In this document: one piece after another, positions 35,155 through 44,359 of the stretch | Layout of the letters: every line of letters starts with the position of its first letter | How positions within the stretch are numbered: position 1 is the stretch's first letter | Source: Streptomyces agglomeratus | Lineage (GTDB): Bacteria > Actinomycetota > Actinomycetes > Streptomycetales > Streptomycetaceae | NCBI RefSeq assembly: GCF_001746415.1 | Contig: NZ_MEHJ01000001.1 | Span: forward strand, 1,054,001 to 1,118,000 | Length of the DNA stretch: 64,000 nt | Direction of reading: 5' to 3' | Translations under genes and position numbers: made by a program | Notes under the pieces: generated by a model | Seen by the model: only the letters and a program-made list of their open reading frames with translations | The model's database searches: none | Told to the model about the DNA's origin: nothing

Positions 35155-36878
35155 GGCTTCATCTCGTACGTCCCGGACAGCGCCTCCACGCGCTCCCAGA
35201 CCCGGGCCGAGCGGGCGTCGTCGACGACCGGACGCCGCACCGCGCCCAGCGCCCAGCTCTGCTGCTCCTCGGTGGCCGAATCCTTGCCGTACAGCTCGAC
35301 GGAGTGCGCGGAGAAGTCGCGTACGAGAACGGAGAACAGCTCGTCCAGCACGTCCTCGTCCAGGCCGGTCAGGCGCGCCTGCTCAAGGATCAGCTGGCCG
35401 TGCACGACCAGCGCGAACAGCTGGCCGACGGCGAGCAGCAGATCGAGGTCACGGCTCTGCTCCTCACCCGGGGCGGCGGTGGTGACGAACTCGCACAGGG
35501 CGTCCGCCTGCTCGCGGAAGCGGCCGACGTTCGGGACGTGGGCGTACGCGTCGTAGGCCGTGCGCCAGTCGTGGAAGCGTACGGAGCCCAGGCCGCGCGC
35601 CGGTCCCTGCCGGAAGAGGAAGTCGTCGTCCGCCGCGTCGAGGCGCGTCGGCACGGGCGCGTACCCGGCCGGGTCCAGCAGGTGGTTGCGCATGAACTTG
35701 AGGATGAGCGCGAGGTTGACGTGGACCGTGCCCTCCAGCTTGGGCAGCCCGCGGATCTCGACGGCGGCCTGAGCGAAGTAGGTGTCCTTCTCGAAGCCCT
35801 TGGCCGCGATGACGTCCCACATCAGGTCGATGACCTTCTCGCCCTCGGTGGTCACCTTCATCTTCGTCATGGGGTTGAAGAGGAGGTAGCGGCGGTCGTC
35901 GGGTCCGGCGGAGCGGAAGTAGTCGACGGCGCGGTCGCTGAACAGCTTCATGCCGACGAGCCGGACGTACGCGTCGGTCAGCTCACGGCGCACGTGCGGG
36001 AAGGCGGTGACGGGGCGGCCGTACAAGATGCGGTTGCTCGCGTGGGTGACGGCTTCGTACATCGCGTGCTCGCAGATGCCGATGGAGGCCGTGCAGAGGT
36101 TGAACTTGCCGACGTTGACGGTGTTGAGGGCGGCGTCGAAGGCGGCGCGGCCGGTGTGCAGCACGTCGTCGGGGCCGACCGGGTAGTCGTCGAGGCGGAA
36201 CTCGCTCACGTACTTCGAGGAGTCGACGACGTTCTTCACCAGGTGGTACGCCGGGTGGCGGCTGTCGGCGGCGAAGAAGACGTACCCGTCCGGGCCCTCG
36301 ACGTCGGTGCGGCGGCCGAAGACGGAGACGAGCCCGGCGGCGTTGCCGTTGCCGATGTAGTACTTCGAGCCGCTCGCGCGGAAGCCGCCGGCACCGTCGC
36401 TGTCCGGCTCCAGCAGCATGTCGGTGGAGTAGATGTCCGCGCCGTGCGACTTCTCGGACAGGCCGAAGGCGAACACCTCGCCCTGGGCGAGGAGGTCGGC
36501 GGCGCGGGCGCGGGCGGTGGCGTTGTCGCTCTGCCAGACCGGGCCGAGACCGAGGACGGTGACCTGCCAGGCGTACCAGTAGTCGAGTCCGTAGAAGCCG
36601 AAGATCTCGTTGAGGGCGGCTATCCGGGCGGTGTCCCAGCGCTTGTCCTGCTCGCCGCCGGCGGCGGAGGCGGGCGTGAGGAAGGTCGCGAACAGCCCTT
36701 CCTTCGCGGAGAACGCGAGGAAGTCCGCGAGCCAGGCACGGGAGCGGTAGTCCTCGATCAGCCTGCGCTTGCCGCGGTCCTCGAACCAGTCGACGGTGGC
36801 GCGCAGCAGCCTGCGGGTCTCGGGGTCGAAGTGCACCGGGTCGTAGGTGCGCGGGTTGAACAGCAGCGGGTCGGCCAT
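35151..36878 (-). CDS. Acyl-CoA dehydrogenase/oxidase family protein
   Basis: About 575 residues, longer than ordinary acyl-CoA dehydrogenases and similar in size to acyl-CoA oxidases. Visible motifs are FAFGLSEKSHGADIYSTDM, GSKYYIGNGNAAGLVSVFGR, NRILYGRPVTAFPHVRREL and a C-terminal all-alpha extension. FAD-dependent oxidation of an acyl-CoA is expected. The ATG at 36878 has AAGGCGG nine bases upstream. It follows the PadR gene on the same strand after 119 bases, so PadR may control it. Confidence 0.82.
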   Translation of the reverse strand: MADPLLFNPRTYDPVHFDPETRRLLRATVDWFEDRGKRRLIEDYRSRAWLADFLAFSAKEGLFATFLTPASAAGGEQDKRWDTARIAALNEIFGFYGLDYWYAWQVTVLGLGPVWQSDNATARARAADLLAQGEVFAFGLSEKSHGADIYSTDMLLEPDSDGAGGFRASGSKYYIGNGNAAGLVSVFGRRTDVEGPDGYVFFAADSRHPAYHLVKNVVDSSKYVSEFRLDDYPVGPDDVLHTGRAAFDAALNTVNVGKFNLCTASIGICEHAMYEAVTHASNRILYGRPVTAFPHVRRELTDAYVRLVGMKLFSDRAVDYFRSAGPDDRRYLLFNPMTKMKVTTEGEKVIDLMWDVIAAKGFEKDTYFAQAAVEIRGLPKLEGTVHVNLALILKFMRNHLLDPAGYAPVPTRLDAADDDFLFRQGPARGLGSVRFHDWRTAYDAYAHVPNVGRFREQADALCEFVTTAAPGEEQSRDLDLLLAVGQLFALVVHGQLILEQARLTGLDEDVLDELFSVLVRDFSAHSVELYGKDSATEEQQSWALGAVRRPVVDDARSARVWERVEALSGTYEMKP

Positions 36879-36900
36879 GGATATGTCCGCCTTTCCGGCT

Positions 36901-36970
36901 TGGGATGAGGGGTGAGGGATGAGGCAGGAGGGTGAGGTACGAGGGGTGGGGTACGACGGGTGGGGTACGG
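36901..36970. repeat. G-rich degenerate repeat tract
   Basis: Short units around GGGTGAGG, GAGGGGTGGGGTACGA and GGGTGGGGTAC repeat imperfectly between the PadR gene and the acyl-CoA oxidase-like gene. Many G runs make a G-quadruplex possible. No gene is seen in it. Confidence 0.5.
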
Positions 36971-36997
36971 CCGACGGTGGCTGGAAGGCGCCGGGGG

Positions 36998-37591
36998 TCA
37001 GGCCGGTGCGGGAGGCGCGCCCGCCGGTCCGGGTCCGCGCCCGGCGGCGAGCCGGTGGAGTGTGGCCAGTACGTCGTCCAGCCAGGCGAGCATCATCCGT
37101 TCGTACGCGATGCCGCCCCGCAGCACGGCGTGCTGGAGCTCCCGCCCCGGGTCGGGCGCCCGGGGCGCCTCGGGGCCGGTGAAGTCGCGCCGCTCCCCCG
37201 CGAGGTAGTGCGCGAGCCGGTCGGTGTGGGCCCGGTAGTGCCGCTCGACCTCGCCGATCAGCGCGGCCGGGTCGTCGAACGCCGCGCCGCGGATCTTCAC
37301 CGCGAGGTCGTGCCGCACGCTCTCGGGTTCGATCGGCTCGTGCAGCCACTGCGCGAGGGCGTCCCGGCCGAGGGCGGCGACGGAGTACTCCTTCTTGTCC
37401 GGCCGGGCCTGCTGCGCCACCTCGCGGGCGTCGATCCAGCCGTCGCTCTCCATGCGCTTGAGAACGCGGTAGATCTGCTGGTGGGTGGCGTTCCAGAAGT
37501 ACCCGATGGACCGCTCGAACCGCCGGGCCAGCTCGTAGCCGGAGCCCGGCTTCTCCAGCAAGGAGACGAGGATCGCGTGTTCGAGGGCCAT
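36998..37591 (-). CDS. PadR-family transcriptional regulator
   Basis: About 197 residues. The N-terminal winged helix is ALEHAILVSLLEKPGSGYEL, with FWNATHQQIYRVLKRMESDGWI and the wing KKEYSVAALGRDALAQWL; the C-terminal half is the Vir_C_2 dimerisation domain (EVERHYRAHTDRLAHYL). A perfect 20-bp palindrome stands 13 bases upstream of the ATG, so it very likely represses itself, and perhaps the acyl-CoA oxidase-like gene downstream. PadR proteins usually respond to phenolics or drugs; the ligand is unknown. Confidence 0.88.
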   Translation of the reverse strand: MALEHAILVSLLEKPGSGYELARRFERSIGYFWNATHQQIYRVLKRMESDGWIDAREVAQQARPDKKEYSVAALGRDALAQWLHEPIEPESVRHDLAVKIRGAAFDDPAALIGEVERHYRAHTDRLAHYLAGERRDFTGPEAPRAPDPGRELQHAVLRGGIAYERMMLAWLDDVLATLHRLAAGRGPGPAGAPPAPA

Positions 37592-37603
37592 GCCCCGATC
37601 CTT

Positions 37604-37623
37604 CTATGCAACTCGTTGCATAG
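37604..37623. promoter_or_regulatory. PadR operator, 20-bp palindrome
   Basis: CTATGCAACTCGTTGCATAG has perfect nine-base arms around two bases. The ATGCAAC-N2-GTTGCAT core is of the PadR operator type (ATGTAAC-like). It lies between the PadR start codon and the divergent PP2C gene. Confidence 0.75.
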
Positions 37624-37759
37624 ACAAGCGCCACGGCGCGGGTGAGACACGGCTCACCCGCCGCGCGTACGCACCCGTACACGGGCGGCTCCGTGCGCCA
37701 CCTAGGCGCGGGAGCCCGCGCGGGAGTACAAATGACAATGTGGTCGATCGTTTTCCCCC

Positions 37760-40486
37760 TTGCCGGGCGTGCCGGTGCGGTCACTGACCAGGAAGCGCCC
37801 GCGGAGCGTCGCCGGACAGGTCTTCGTCCTCCAGGTGGCGATCGTGCTGCTGCTCGCGGCCGGTGCCGTACTGGCCCTTGTGTTGCAGTCGCGCCACGAC
37901 GGCGACCGTGAGGCCCGCAACCGGTCCGTCGCGGTCGCCGAGACGTTCGGCCACTCGCTCGGGCTCCGTGAGGCGCTGAGGGCCCCGGACCCGTCCAAGA
38001 TCCTCCAGCCGCTCACGGAAGAGACGCGCAAACGGGCGGGTGTCGACTTCATCGTGGTGATGGACACCCGCGGCATCCGCTACACACATCCCCAGCCCGA
38101 CCGGATCGGCGAGCGGTTCGTCGGCACGATAGAACCCTCGCTGGCCGGCCAGGTGCACACCGAGAGCGTCGAAGGGCCGCTCGGCCAGGAGATCCAGGCC
38201 ATCGTCCCAGTGACCGCCGACGACGGCGAGGTCGTGGCGCTGGTCTCGGCCGGTCTCACGGTGCAGAACGTCACCGGTGTCGTCGAGCGGCAGCTCCCGG
38301 TCATCCTCGGCGTCAGCGCGGCCGGCCTGGCCGTGGCAACCATCGGCACGGCCCTGGTCACCAGACGGCTGCGGCGGCAGACCCACGGGCTCGGGACCCT
38401 GGAGATGACCCGGATGTACGAACACCACGACGCGGTCCTGCACGCCGTCCGGGAGGGCGTCCTGATCACCGACGGGGACGGCCGCCTCCTGCTCGCGAAC
38501 GACGAGGCGAAGCGGCTGCTCGACCTTCCGGCCGACGCCGAGGGGCGGCACATCGGGGAGCTGTCCCGCCTCGACCAACGGATGGCCGGTCTCCTGCTGT
38601 CCGGCCGGGAGGCCACGGACGAGGTCCTGGCGGCGGGGAACCGGCTGCTGGTGGTGAACCAGCGGCCGACGAAACCCCACGGTCAGCCCGAGGGGACCGC
38701 CGTCACCATCCGCGACTCCACCGAGATGCGCGTCCTCACGGGCCGGGCCGAAGCGGCTCGCCGGCGGCTGAAGCTGCTGTACGACGCGGGGGGCGGCATC
38801 GGCACCACGCTCGACGTGGAACGGACGGCCGAGGAGCTGGCGAACGTCGCCGTACCCCGGTTCGCGGACTTCGTGACCGTCGATCTGGCGGACCAGGTGC
38901 TGCACGGCGACGAGCCGACCGGCTCGGGCGCGGACCTGCGGCGTACGGCGGTCAGCGGCATCCGCGACGACCAGCCCCTCTATCCGCGCGGCAAACTGAT
39001 CGACTTCCTGCCGTCCACTCCGCAGGCCCGCGGGCTCGACAGCGGCCAGGCCGAGCTGGTGCCGGACCTGTCCGACGCACCGGGCTGGTTCGCCCAGGAC
39101 CCGCCCGTGGCGCGGAGCATCGTCGAGTACGGCATCCACTCCCTCATCACGGCGCCCCTCAAGGCGCGGGGCGTCGTCCTCGGACTGGTCAACTTCTGGC
39201 GCATGGAGAAGCCGGAGCCCTTCGACGACGACGACCTGTCCCTGGCCGAGGAGCTGGTCGCGCGGGCCGCGGTCAGCATCGACAACGCCCGCCGCTACAC
39301 CCGCGAACACACCGTGGCCGTAGCGCTCCAGCGCAGCCTGCTGCCGCGCGGCCTCCCCGAGCACAGCGCCGTCGAGGTGGCGCACTACTACCTGCCCGCT
39401 CAGTCCGGGGTGGGCGGCGACTGGTTCGACGTGATCCCGCTGTCGGGCAGCCGCGTCGCCCTCGTCGTCGGTGACGTGGTCGGCCACGGGCTGCACGCGG
39501 CGGCCACCATGGGGCGGCTGCGTACGGCGGTGCACAACTTCTCGTCCATCGACCTGCCGCCCGACGAGCTGCTGTCCCGCCTCGACGACCTCGTGCAGCG
39601 CATCGACCACAACGGCGAGGACGGCGCGAACGCCGACGACGACGGCATGCTGGGCGCCACCTGTCTGTACGCCGTGTACGACCCGGTGTCCCGGCGCTGC
39701 GTCATGGCGCGGGCGGGACACCCGCCACCGCTGGTGGTCCGACCCGACGGACCGGTGGAGATCGTCGATCTGCCGACCGGGCCGCCGCTGGGGCTGGGCG
39801 GGATGCCGTTCGAAACCGCCGAGCTGCTGCTGCCCGAGGGCAGCCAGCTCGTGCTCTACACGGACGGCCTGGTGGAGGACCGTACCCGTGACATCGACGA
39901 GGGGCTGGAGCTGCTGCGCTCGGCCCTGAACCACCCGGACCGGCACCCGGAGGAGAGCTGCCGGGCGATTCTCGACGTCCTGCTGCCGGCTCGTCCGCGC
40001 GACGACGTGGCTCTGCTGGTCGCCCGGACCCGTACGCTCGGCCCGGACCGTGTCGCCGAATGGGATGTGCCGTTCGAACCGAGCGCGGTCGGTGCCATGC
40101 GAGCGGTCGTCGCGAAGAAGCTGGACGAGTGGGACCTGTCGGGGCTCGCGTTCGGCACGGAACTGATCCTCAGCGAGCTGATCACCAACGCCATCCGCTA
40201 CGGCTCCGCTCCGGTGCGGATGCGACTGCTGCGTGACCGCACCCTGACCTGCGAGGTGTCCGACGGAAGCAGCACGTCGCCCCATCTGCGGTACGCCGCC
40301 ACCACGGACGAGGGAGGACGGGGCCTGTTCCTGGTGGCCCAGCTGAGCCAGCGGTGGGGCACCCGGTACACGTCGGCGGGCAAGGTCATCTGGGCCGAGC
40401 AGGCGCTGCCGGGCCCCTCGGGCGACCCGGAGCAGGAGCTTCTCGGCTTCTTCGACATCGACGAGATCGGCATCGACACCCTCTGA
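37760..40486 (+). CDS. SpoIIE-type PP2C phosphatase with Cache, PAS, GAF and HATPase domains
   Basis: About 908 residues, with the same layout as the protein at 10033: membrane segment (SVAGQVFVLQVAIVLLLAAG), Cache-like sensor (GIRYTHPQPDRIGERFVG), second membrane segment, PAS (MYEHHDAVLHAVREGVLIT), GAF, PP2C (GGDWFDVIPL, VGDVVGHG, YTDGLVEDR, RDDVALLV) and HATPase (ELITNAIRYG, EGGRGLFLV). The intact C-terminus (GFFDIDEIGIDTL) shows how the family ends. The start is uncertain: TTG at 37760 is the longest, GTG at 37769 or 37775 also fit, and no clear ribosome site is seen. It probably feeds a partner-switching sigma pathway. Confidence 0.85.
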   Translation: MPGVPVRSLTRKRPRSVAGQVFVLQVAIVLLLAAGAVLALVLQSRHDGDREARNRSVAVAETFGHSLGLREALRAPDPSKILQPLTEETRKRAGVDFIVVMDTRGIRYTHPQPDRIGERFVGTIEPSLAGQVHTESVEGPLGQEIQAIVPVTADDGEVVALVSAGLTVQNVTGVVERQLPVILGVSAAGLAVATIGTALVTRRLRRQTHGLGTLEMTRMYEHHDAVLHAVREGVLITDGDGRLLLANDEAKRLLDLPADAEGRHIGELSRLDQRMAGLLLSGREATDEVLAAGNRLLVVNQRPTKPHGQPEGTAVTIRDSTEMRVLTGRAEAARRRLKLLYDAGGGIGTTLDVERTAEELANVAVPRFADFVTVDLADQVLHGDEPTGSGADLRRTAVSGIRDDQPLYPRGKLIDFLPSTPQARGLDSGQAELVPDLSDAPGWFAQDPPVARSIVEYGIHSLITAPLKARGVVLGLVNFWRMEKPEPFDDDDLSLAEELVARAAVSIDNARRYTREHTVAVALQRSLLPRGLPEHSAVEVAHYYLPAQSGVGGDWFDVIPLSGSRVALVVGDVVGHGLHAAATMGRLRTAVHNFSSIDLPPDELLSRLDDLVQRIDHNGEDGANADDDGMLGATCLYAVYDPVSRRCVMARAGHPPPLVVRPDGPVEIVDLPTGPPLGLGGMPFETAELLLPEGSQLVLYTDGLVEDRTRDIDEGLELLRSALNHPDRHPEESCRAILDVLLPARPRDDVALLVARTRTLGPDRVAEWDVPFEPSAVGAMRAVVAKKLDEWDLSGLAFGTELILSELITNAIRYGSAPVRMRLLRDRTLTCEVSDGSSTSPHLRYAATTDEGGRGLFLVAQLSQRWGTRYTSAGKVIWAEQALPGPSGDPEQELLGFFDIDEIGIDTL

Positions 40487-40531
40487 CTGTCAACCTGCTA
40501 CCGGGTCTACAGGGCCCGGGCCAGCCGGGGC

Positions 40532-42592
40532 TCAGCCCCGCCGGGTGCGCGCCAGGAGCACCGCCACGTCGTCCTGCACCGGGCGGGCGGCCAGCAGCTG
40601 TTCGAGGATGCCGTCGCAGAGGGCTTCCAGCGGCTGTTCACGGTGGACCAGCGCCCGTGCGAGCTGCTCCAGCCCCTCGTCGAGGTCCCGGTCACGGGCC
40701 TCGATCAGGCCGTCGGTGTACAGCACCAGCAGGCTGCCCGGGGGCAGCGGTACGCGCTGGGTCCTGAAGTCGCGTCCGCCCGTCCCCAGCGGCACGCCCG
40801 GTGAACCGCCGAGAAAGGTGACGTCCCCGCCGGCCGTGGCCACGGCGGGCGGTGGGTGGCCGGCCCTGGCGATCACGCATTCGGCGGCGGCCGGGTCGTG
40901 CACGGCGTACACGCACGTCGCCATCTCGTCCTCGCCCAGGTCGGTCACCACGGCGTCGAGGGAGCGGAGCATCCGCGCCGGAGAGACGTCGTGGCGGGCG
41001 AGCGTGCGTACGGCCGTGCGCAGCTGCCCCATGACGGCCGCCGAATGAATCCCGTGCCCCATCACGTCCCCGATGACGAGCCCGGTCCTGCCGTCCGGCA
41101 GCGAGATGGCGTCGAACCAGTCGCCGCCGACGTCGTGGTCGCTGGCGGGGAGGTAGCGCCCGGTGAGTTCCAGACCGGTGACGGCGGGCAGCGCGCTGTT
41201 CGTCAGGCTGCGGCGCAGGGTGAGGGCCGCCTCCCGCTGGGTGGTGTACATGCGCGCGTTGTCGATGTTCAGGGCCGCGCGGGCGACCAGTTCGTCGACG
41301 AGTACGCAGTCCTGCTCGTCGAACGGTTCCCGGGAGCGCTGCCGCGTCACCACCACGGCGCCGAGCACCTTGCCGCGGGCCACCAGGGGGATGAGCCGCG
41401 CGGAACCGAGGGACGTGAGGTACGCGCGCAGCCGGTCGGCGTGCGGGTCGGTGATCAGCGCCGGGATGTCGGACTGGTAGAGGTTCATGGGCCGCCCGTC
41501 GGCGATGACGCGTTCGTACACCGAGCCGAGCGGGATCTGGAACCTCATGCCCGCCGTGAGCTTCGCCGTGGGAGCGGACGGGTCGGGGAAGGCCGCCGCC
41601 ACCCGGCGGACGACACCACGGGTGGACGCGGCGGCCTCGTCCGGCTCCAGGACCTCTTCCAGCAGTTGTACGTCGGCCGAGTCCGCGAGCTGCGGCACGA
41701 GCAGCTGCACCATCTCCTCGGCGGTCTGCCGCAGGTCCAGCGTCGTCCCGATGCGGGTGCCGGCCTCGGCGAGCAGGGCGAAGCGGCGCCGGGCCCGTTC
41801 GGCGTCGGCATGCGCCTGCTGGCCCTCGGTGATGTCGATCAGGGAGGCGATCAGCCCCAGTCTCCGGCCGGCGTTGTCGAGCAGCGGGGCGTACGAGCAC
41901 GACCAGGTCCGGTCACGGTCTGGGTCGGCCGCGGTCCGGCCGGTCCGGCGGGCGTCGACGACGGGCGCGCCGCGGTCCAGTACCTGCCGCATCATCGACT
42001 CCAGGGCCGCCGCGTTGACCCCGGGCACCACTTCGGTGAGCCGTTTGCCGAGGTGCTCGGCGGCGGAGACGCCGTTCATCCGAGCCAGGGCGTCGTTCAC
42101 GCGCAGGAACCGCAGGTCGGGGCCGAGGGTGGCCAGGCCGATGGGCGACTGGGTGAAGAGGCTCTCCAGGGCCGCCAGGGAGTCCCGCATGTGCAGGACC
42201 TCGGAGGTCTCCACGGCGATCAGCAGGGTGCCGGGCCGGCCCTGCGGGTCGGTGGCGGGGACGATCCACATCTCCATCGTCACATCGTGGCCGTCACGAT
42301 GGCGCACGGGCAGCGTTCCGACCACGGTCTCGCCCGCCCGGACACGCCGGGTCAGGCGCTGGGCGAGGTCCCGGTTGGCGTCGGGGACCAGGACGCGCGA
42401 GGCGGGGCGGCCGAGGACGTCCTCGGGCTGATGGCCGAGCAGGTCGCGTGCGGCGAGCGACCACTCCACGACGTGCCCCTCCGCGTCCTCACGCCAGAGC
42501 GCGATGGGCAGCAGTTCACGGAGCACGCCCGCGTACCCGACAACCCCCGGGGGCTGTCCCGGCGCGTCGCCCGCCGACTGGTGTGTGTCCAA
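40532..42592 (-). CDS. PAS-PAS-GAF-PP2C protein serine phosphatase
   Basis: About 686 residues, soluble. Two PAS domains (about 20-140 and 140-265, with LFTQSPIGLATLGPDLRFLRVN) precede a GAF domain (about 270-445) and a SpoIIE/PP2C domain with GGDWFDAISL, IGDVMGHGIHS, LYTDGLIEAR and QDDVAVLLART. There is no HATPase. The frame opens with TTG at 42592; GTG at 42526 is an alternative, and no strong ribosome site decides. It is convergent with the PP2C protein ending at 40486. Likely dephosphorylates an anti-sigma antagonist. Confidence 0.82.
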   Translation of the reverse strand: MDTHQSAGDAPGQPPGVVGYAGVLRELLPIALWREDAEGHVVEWSLAARDLLGHQPEDVLGRPASRVLVPDANRDLAQRLTRRVRAGETVVGTLPVRHRDGHDVTMEMWIVPATDPQGRPGTLLIAVETSEVLHMRDSLAALESLFTQSPIGLATLGPDLRFLRVNDALARMNGVSAAEHLGKRLTEVVPGVNAAALESMMRQVLDRGAPVVDARRTGRTAADPDRDRTWSCSYAPLLDNAGRRLGLIASLIDITEGQQAHADAERARRRFALLAEAGTRIGTTLDLRQTAEEMVQLLVPQLADSADVQLLEEVLEPDEAAASTRGVVRRVAAAFPDPSAPTAKLTAGMRFQIPLGSVYERVIADGRPMNLYQSDIPALITDPHADRLRAYLTSLGSARLIPLVARGKVLGAVVVTRQRSREPFDEQDCVLVDELVARAALNIDNARMYTTQREAALTLRRSLTNSALPAVTGLELTGRYLPASDHDVGGDWFDAISLPDGRTGLVIGDVMGHGIHSAAVMGQLRTAVRTLARHDVSPARMLRSLDAVVTDLGEDEMATCVYAVHDPAAAECVIARAGHPPPAVATAGGDVTFLGGSPGVPLGTGGRDFRTQRVPLPPGSLLVLYTDGLIEARDRDLDEGLEQLARALVHREQPLEALCDGILEQLLAARPVQDDVAVLLARTRRG

Positions 42593-42898
42593 CGCATCGA
42601 CCTAACCCCGGGAGGGCGCATTTCGTACAAAATCACCTTAGCCGCTCCCGTCGTCCGCGGGGTGCGATCACTCGGGTCCGTAGCCGCGCATGCGCCTGGA
42701 CGGAGCCGGGCAACGGCTCCCACGGCCCTCCGCGGGACGAAGGCGGAGGGAGGCGGGCGAAGGCGGAGGAAGCGCTCTCTCACCGCACCGCGGCGGATAC
42801 CGGCCAGTGGGCACCGCCCGTCCTCCGGTGAGGTGATGATGTCTCCAGGTACCACCGCCCGGTCAGGACGAAGTTCCGACGACAAGGAGTACGAAGGC
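42593..42898. other. Intergenic region between divergent PP2C and matB genes
   Basis: About 306 bases with no convincing gene. It holds an AT-richer patch with the partial palindrome ATTTCGTACAAAAT (42620-42633) 28 bases upstream of the PP2C start, and AAGGAG (42884-42889) serving matB. No clear terminator or known operator was seen. Confidence 0.5.
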
Positions 42899-44359
42899 GT
42901 GTCCTCTCTCTTTCCGGCCCTGGCCGCGGGATCGAACCGGCAGGCACTGCGCTTCGGCGACCGTTGTCTGAGCCATGCCGAGCTCGCCACCGCCGCCGGC
43001 GCGCTGGCCGGACGGCTCCGCGGGGCGGACCGGGTCGCGGTCTGGGCCACGCCCACGCTGGAGACCGCGGTCGGCGTGGTCGCCGCGCTCCTGGCGGGCG
43101 TACCGGCCGTACCGGTCAACCCGAAGACCGGCGCACGCGAGCTGGAGCACATCGTCTCCGACAGCGCGCCGTCCCTGGTGCTGGCCGCCCCGGGGGACGA
43201 ACTGCCGCCGAGGCTGGCGGGCCTGGACCGCACCGACGTCCGCGTCGGCATCGGCGTCGGCACGGGCGACGGGAGCGGGCACGGGGCCCCGCTCCCGGAG
43301 CCGTCCGCCGGGTCACCCGCCCTCGTCGTCTACACCTCCGGCACCACCGGGCCGCCGAAGGGAGCCGTCCTGCCCCGCCGGGCGGTCACCACCACCCTGG
43401 ACGCGCTGGCCGACGCCTGGCAGTGGACCGCGGACGACGTGCTGGTTCACGCCCTGCCTCTCTTCCACGTGCACGGACTGATCCTCGGCGTACTCGGCCC
43501 CCTGCGCCGGGGCGGCTCCGTCCACCACCTCGGCCGCTTCACGACGGACGCCGTGGCACGCGAACTCGCCGCCGGCGGCACGATGTTCTTCGGCGTCCCG
43601 ACCATGTACCACCGCATCGCCGAGGCGCTGCCGGACGACCCGGCGCTCAGCAAGGCGCTGTCCGGCGCGCGCCTCCTGGTCTCCGGGTCCGCCGCGCTGC
43701 CTGTGCACGACCACGAGCGCATCGCCGCCGCGACCGGACGACGGGTCGTCGAGCGGTACGGCATGACGGAGACCCTGATGAACACGAGCGTCCGCGCCGA
43801 CGGCGAGCCCAGGCCCGGCACGGTCGGCCTGCCGCTCGACGGGGTGGAGGTACGGCTCGTCGGGGAGTCGGGCGATGAGATCACGGCGTACGACGGCGAG
43901 AGCATCGGCGAGATCCAGGTGCGGGGCGCGAACCTGTTCACGGAGTACCTCAACCGGCCGGACGCGACCGCCGCGGCCTTCGACGGCGACTGGTTCCGTA
44001 CCGGTGACATGGCGACGCGCGATCCGGACGGGTACGTACGGATCGTCGGCCGCAAGGCCACCGATCTCATCAAGAGCGGCGGCTACAAGATCGGCGCCGG
44101 CGAGATCGAGAACGCGCTCCTCGACCATCCGGGCGTGCGGGAGGCGGCGGTCACGGGGGAACCGGACGCGGACCTGGGCGAGCGGATCGTCGCCTGGATC
44201 GTCCCGGCGGACAGTGAGCACCCGCCGGCGCTCGACGAGCTGGCGCGTCACGTGGCGGGCCAGCTCTCCGCCCACAAGCGGCCCCGCGAACTGCGGCTGC
44301 TCGACGCGCTGCCGCGCAACGACATGGGCAAGGTCATGAAGCGGGCGCTGCATGGCTGA
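42899..44359 (+). CDS. matB: Malonyl-CoA synthetase (malonate-CoA ligase)
   Basis: About 486 residues, the family length. AMP-binding core motifs are VVYTSGTTGPPKGAVLPRR (A3), LPLFHVHGLILGVLGPL, GARLLVSGSAALPVHDHERI, ERYGMTETLMNTSVRADGEP (A5) and RIVGRKATDLIKSGGYKIG (A8), with the adenylation lysine in NDMGKVMKR. The sequence closely follows the S. coelicolor MatB I know, including VSSLFPAL at the start. It makes malonyl- or methylmalonyl-CoA from the free acid, ATP and CoA. GTG at 42899 lies nine bases after AAGGAG. It overlaps the carboxyltransferase gene by eight bases. Confidence 0.92.
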   Translation: MSSLFPALAAGSNRQALRFGDRCLSHAELATAAGALAGRLRGADRVAVWATPTLETAVGVVAALLAGVPAVPVNPKTGARELEHIVSDSAPSLVLAAPGDELPPRLAGLDRTDVRVGIGVGTGDGSGHGAPLPEPSAGSPALVVYTSGTTGPPKGAVLPRRAVTTTLDALADAWQWTADDVLVHALPLFHVHGLILGVLGPLRRGGSVHHLGRFTTDAVARELAAGGTMFFGVPTMYHRIAEALPDDPALSKALSGARLLVSGSAALPVHDHERIAAATGRRVVERYGMTETLMNTSVRADGEPRPGTVGLPLDGVEVRLVGESGDEITAYDGESIGEIQVRGANLFTEYLNRPDATAAAFDGDWFRTGDMATRDPDGYVRIVGRKATDLIKSGGYKIGAGEIENALLDHPGVREAAVTGEPDADLGERIVAWIVPADSEHPPALDELARHVAGQLSAHKRPRELRLLDALPRNDMGKVMKRALHG

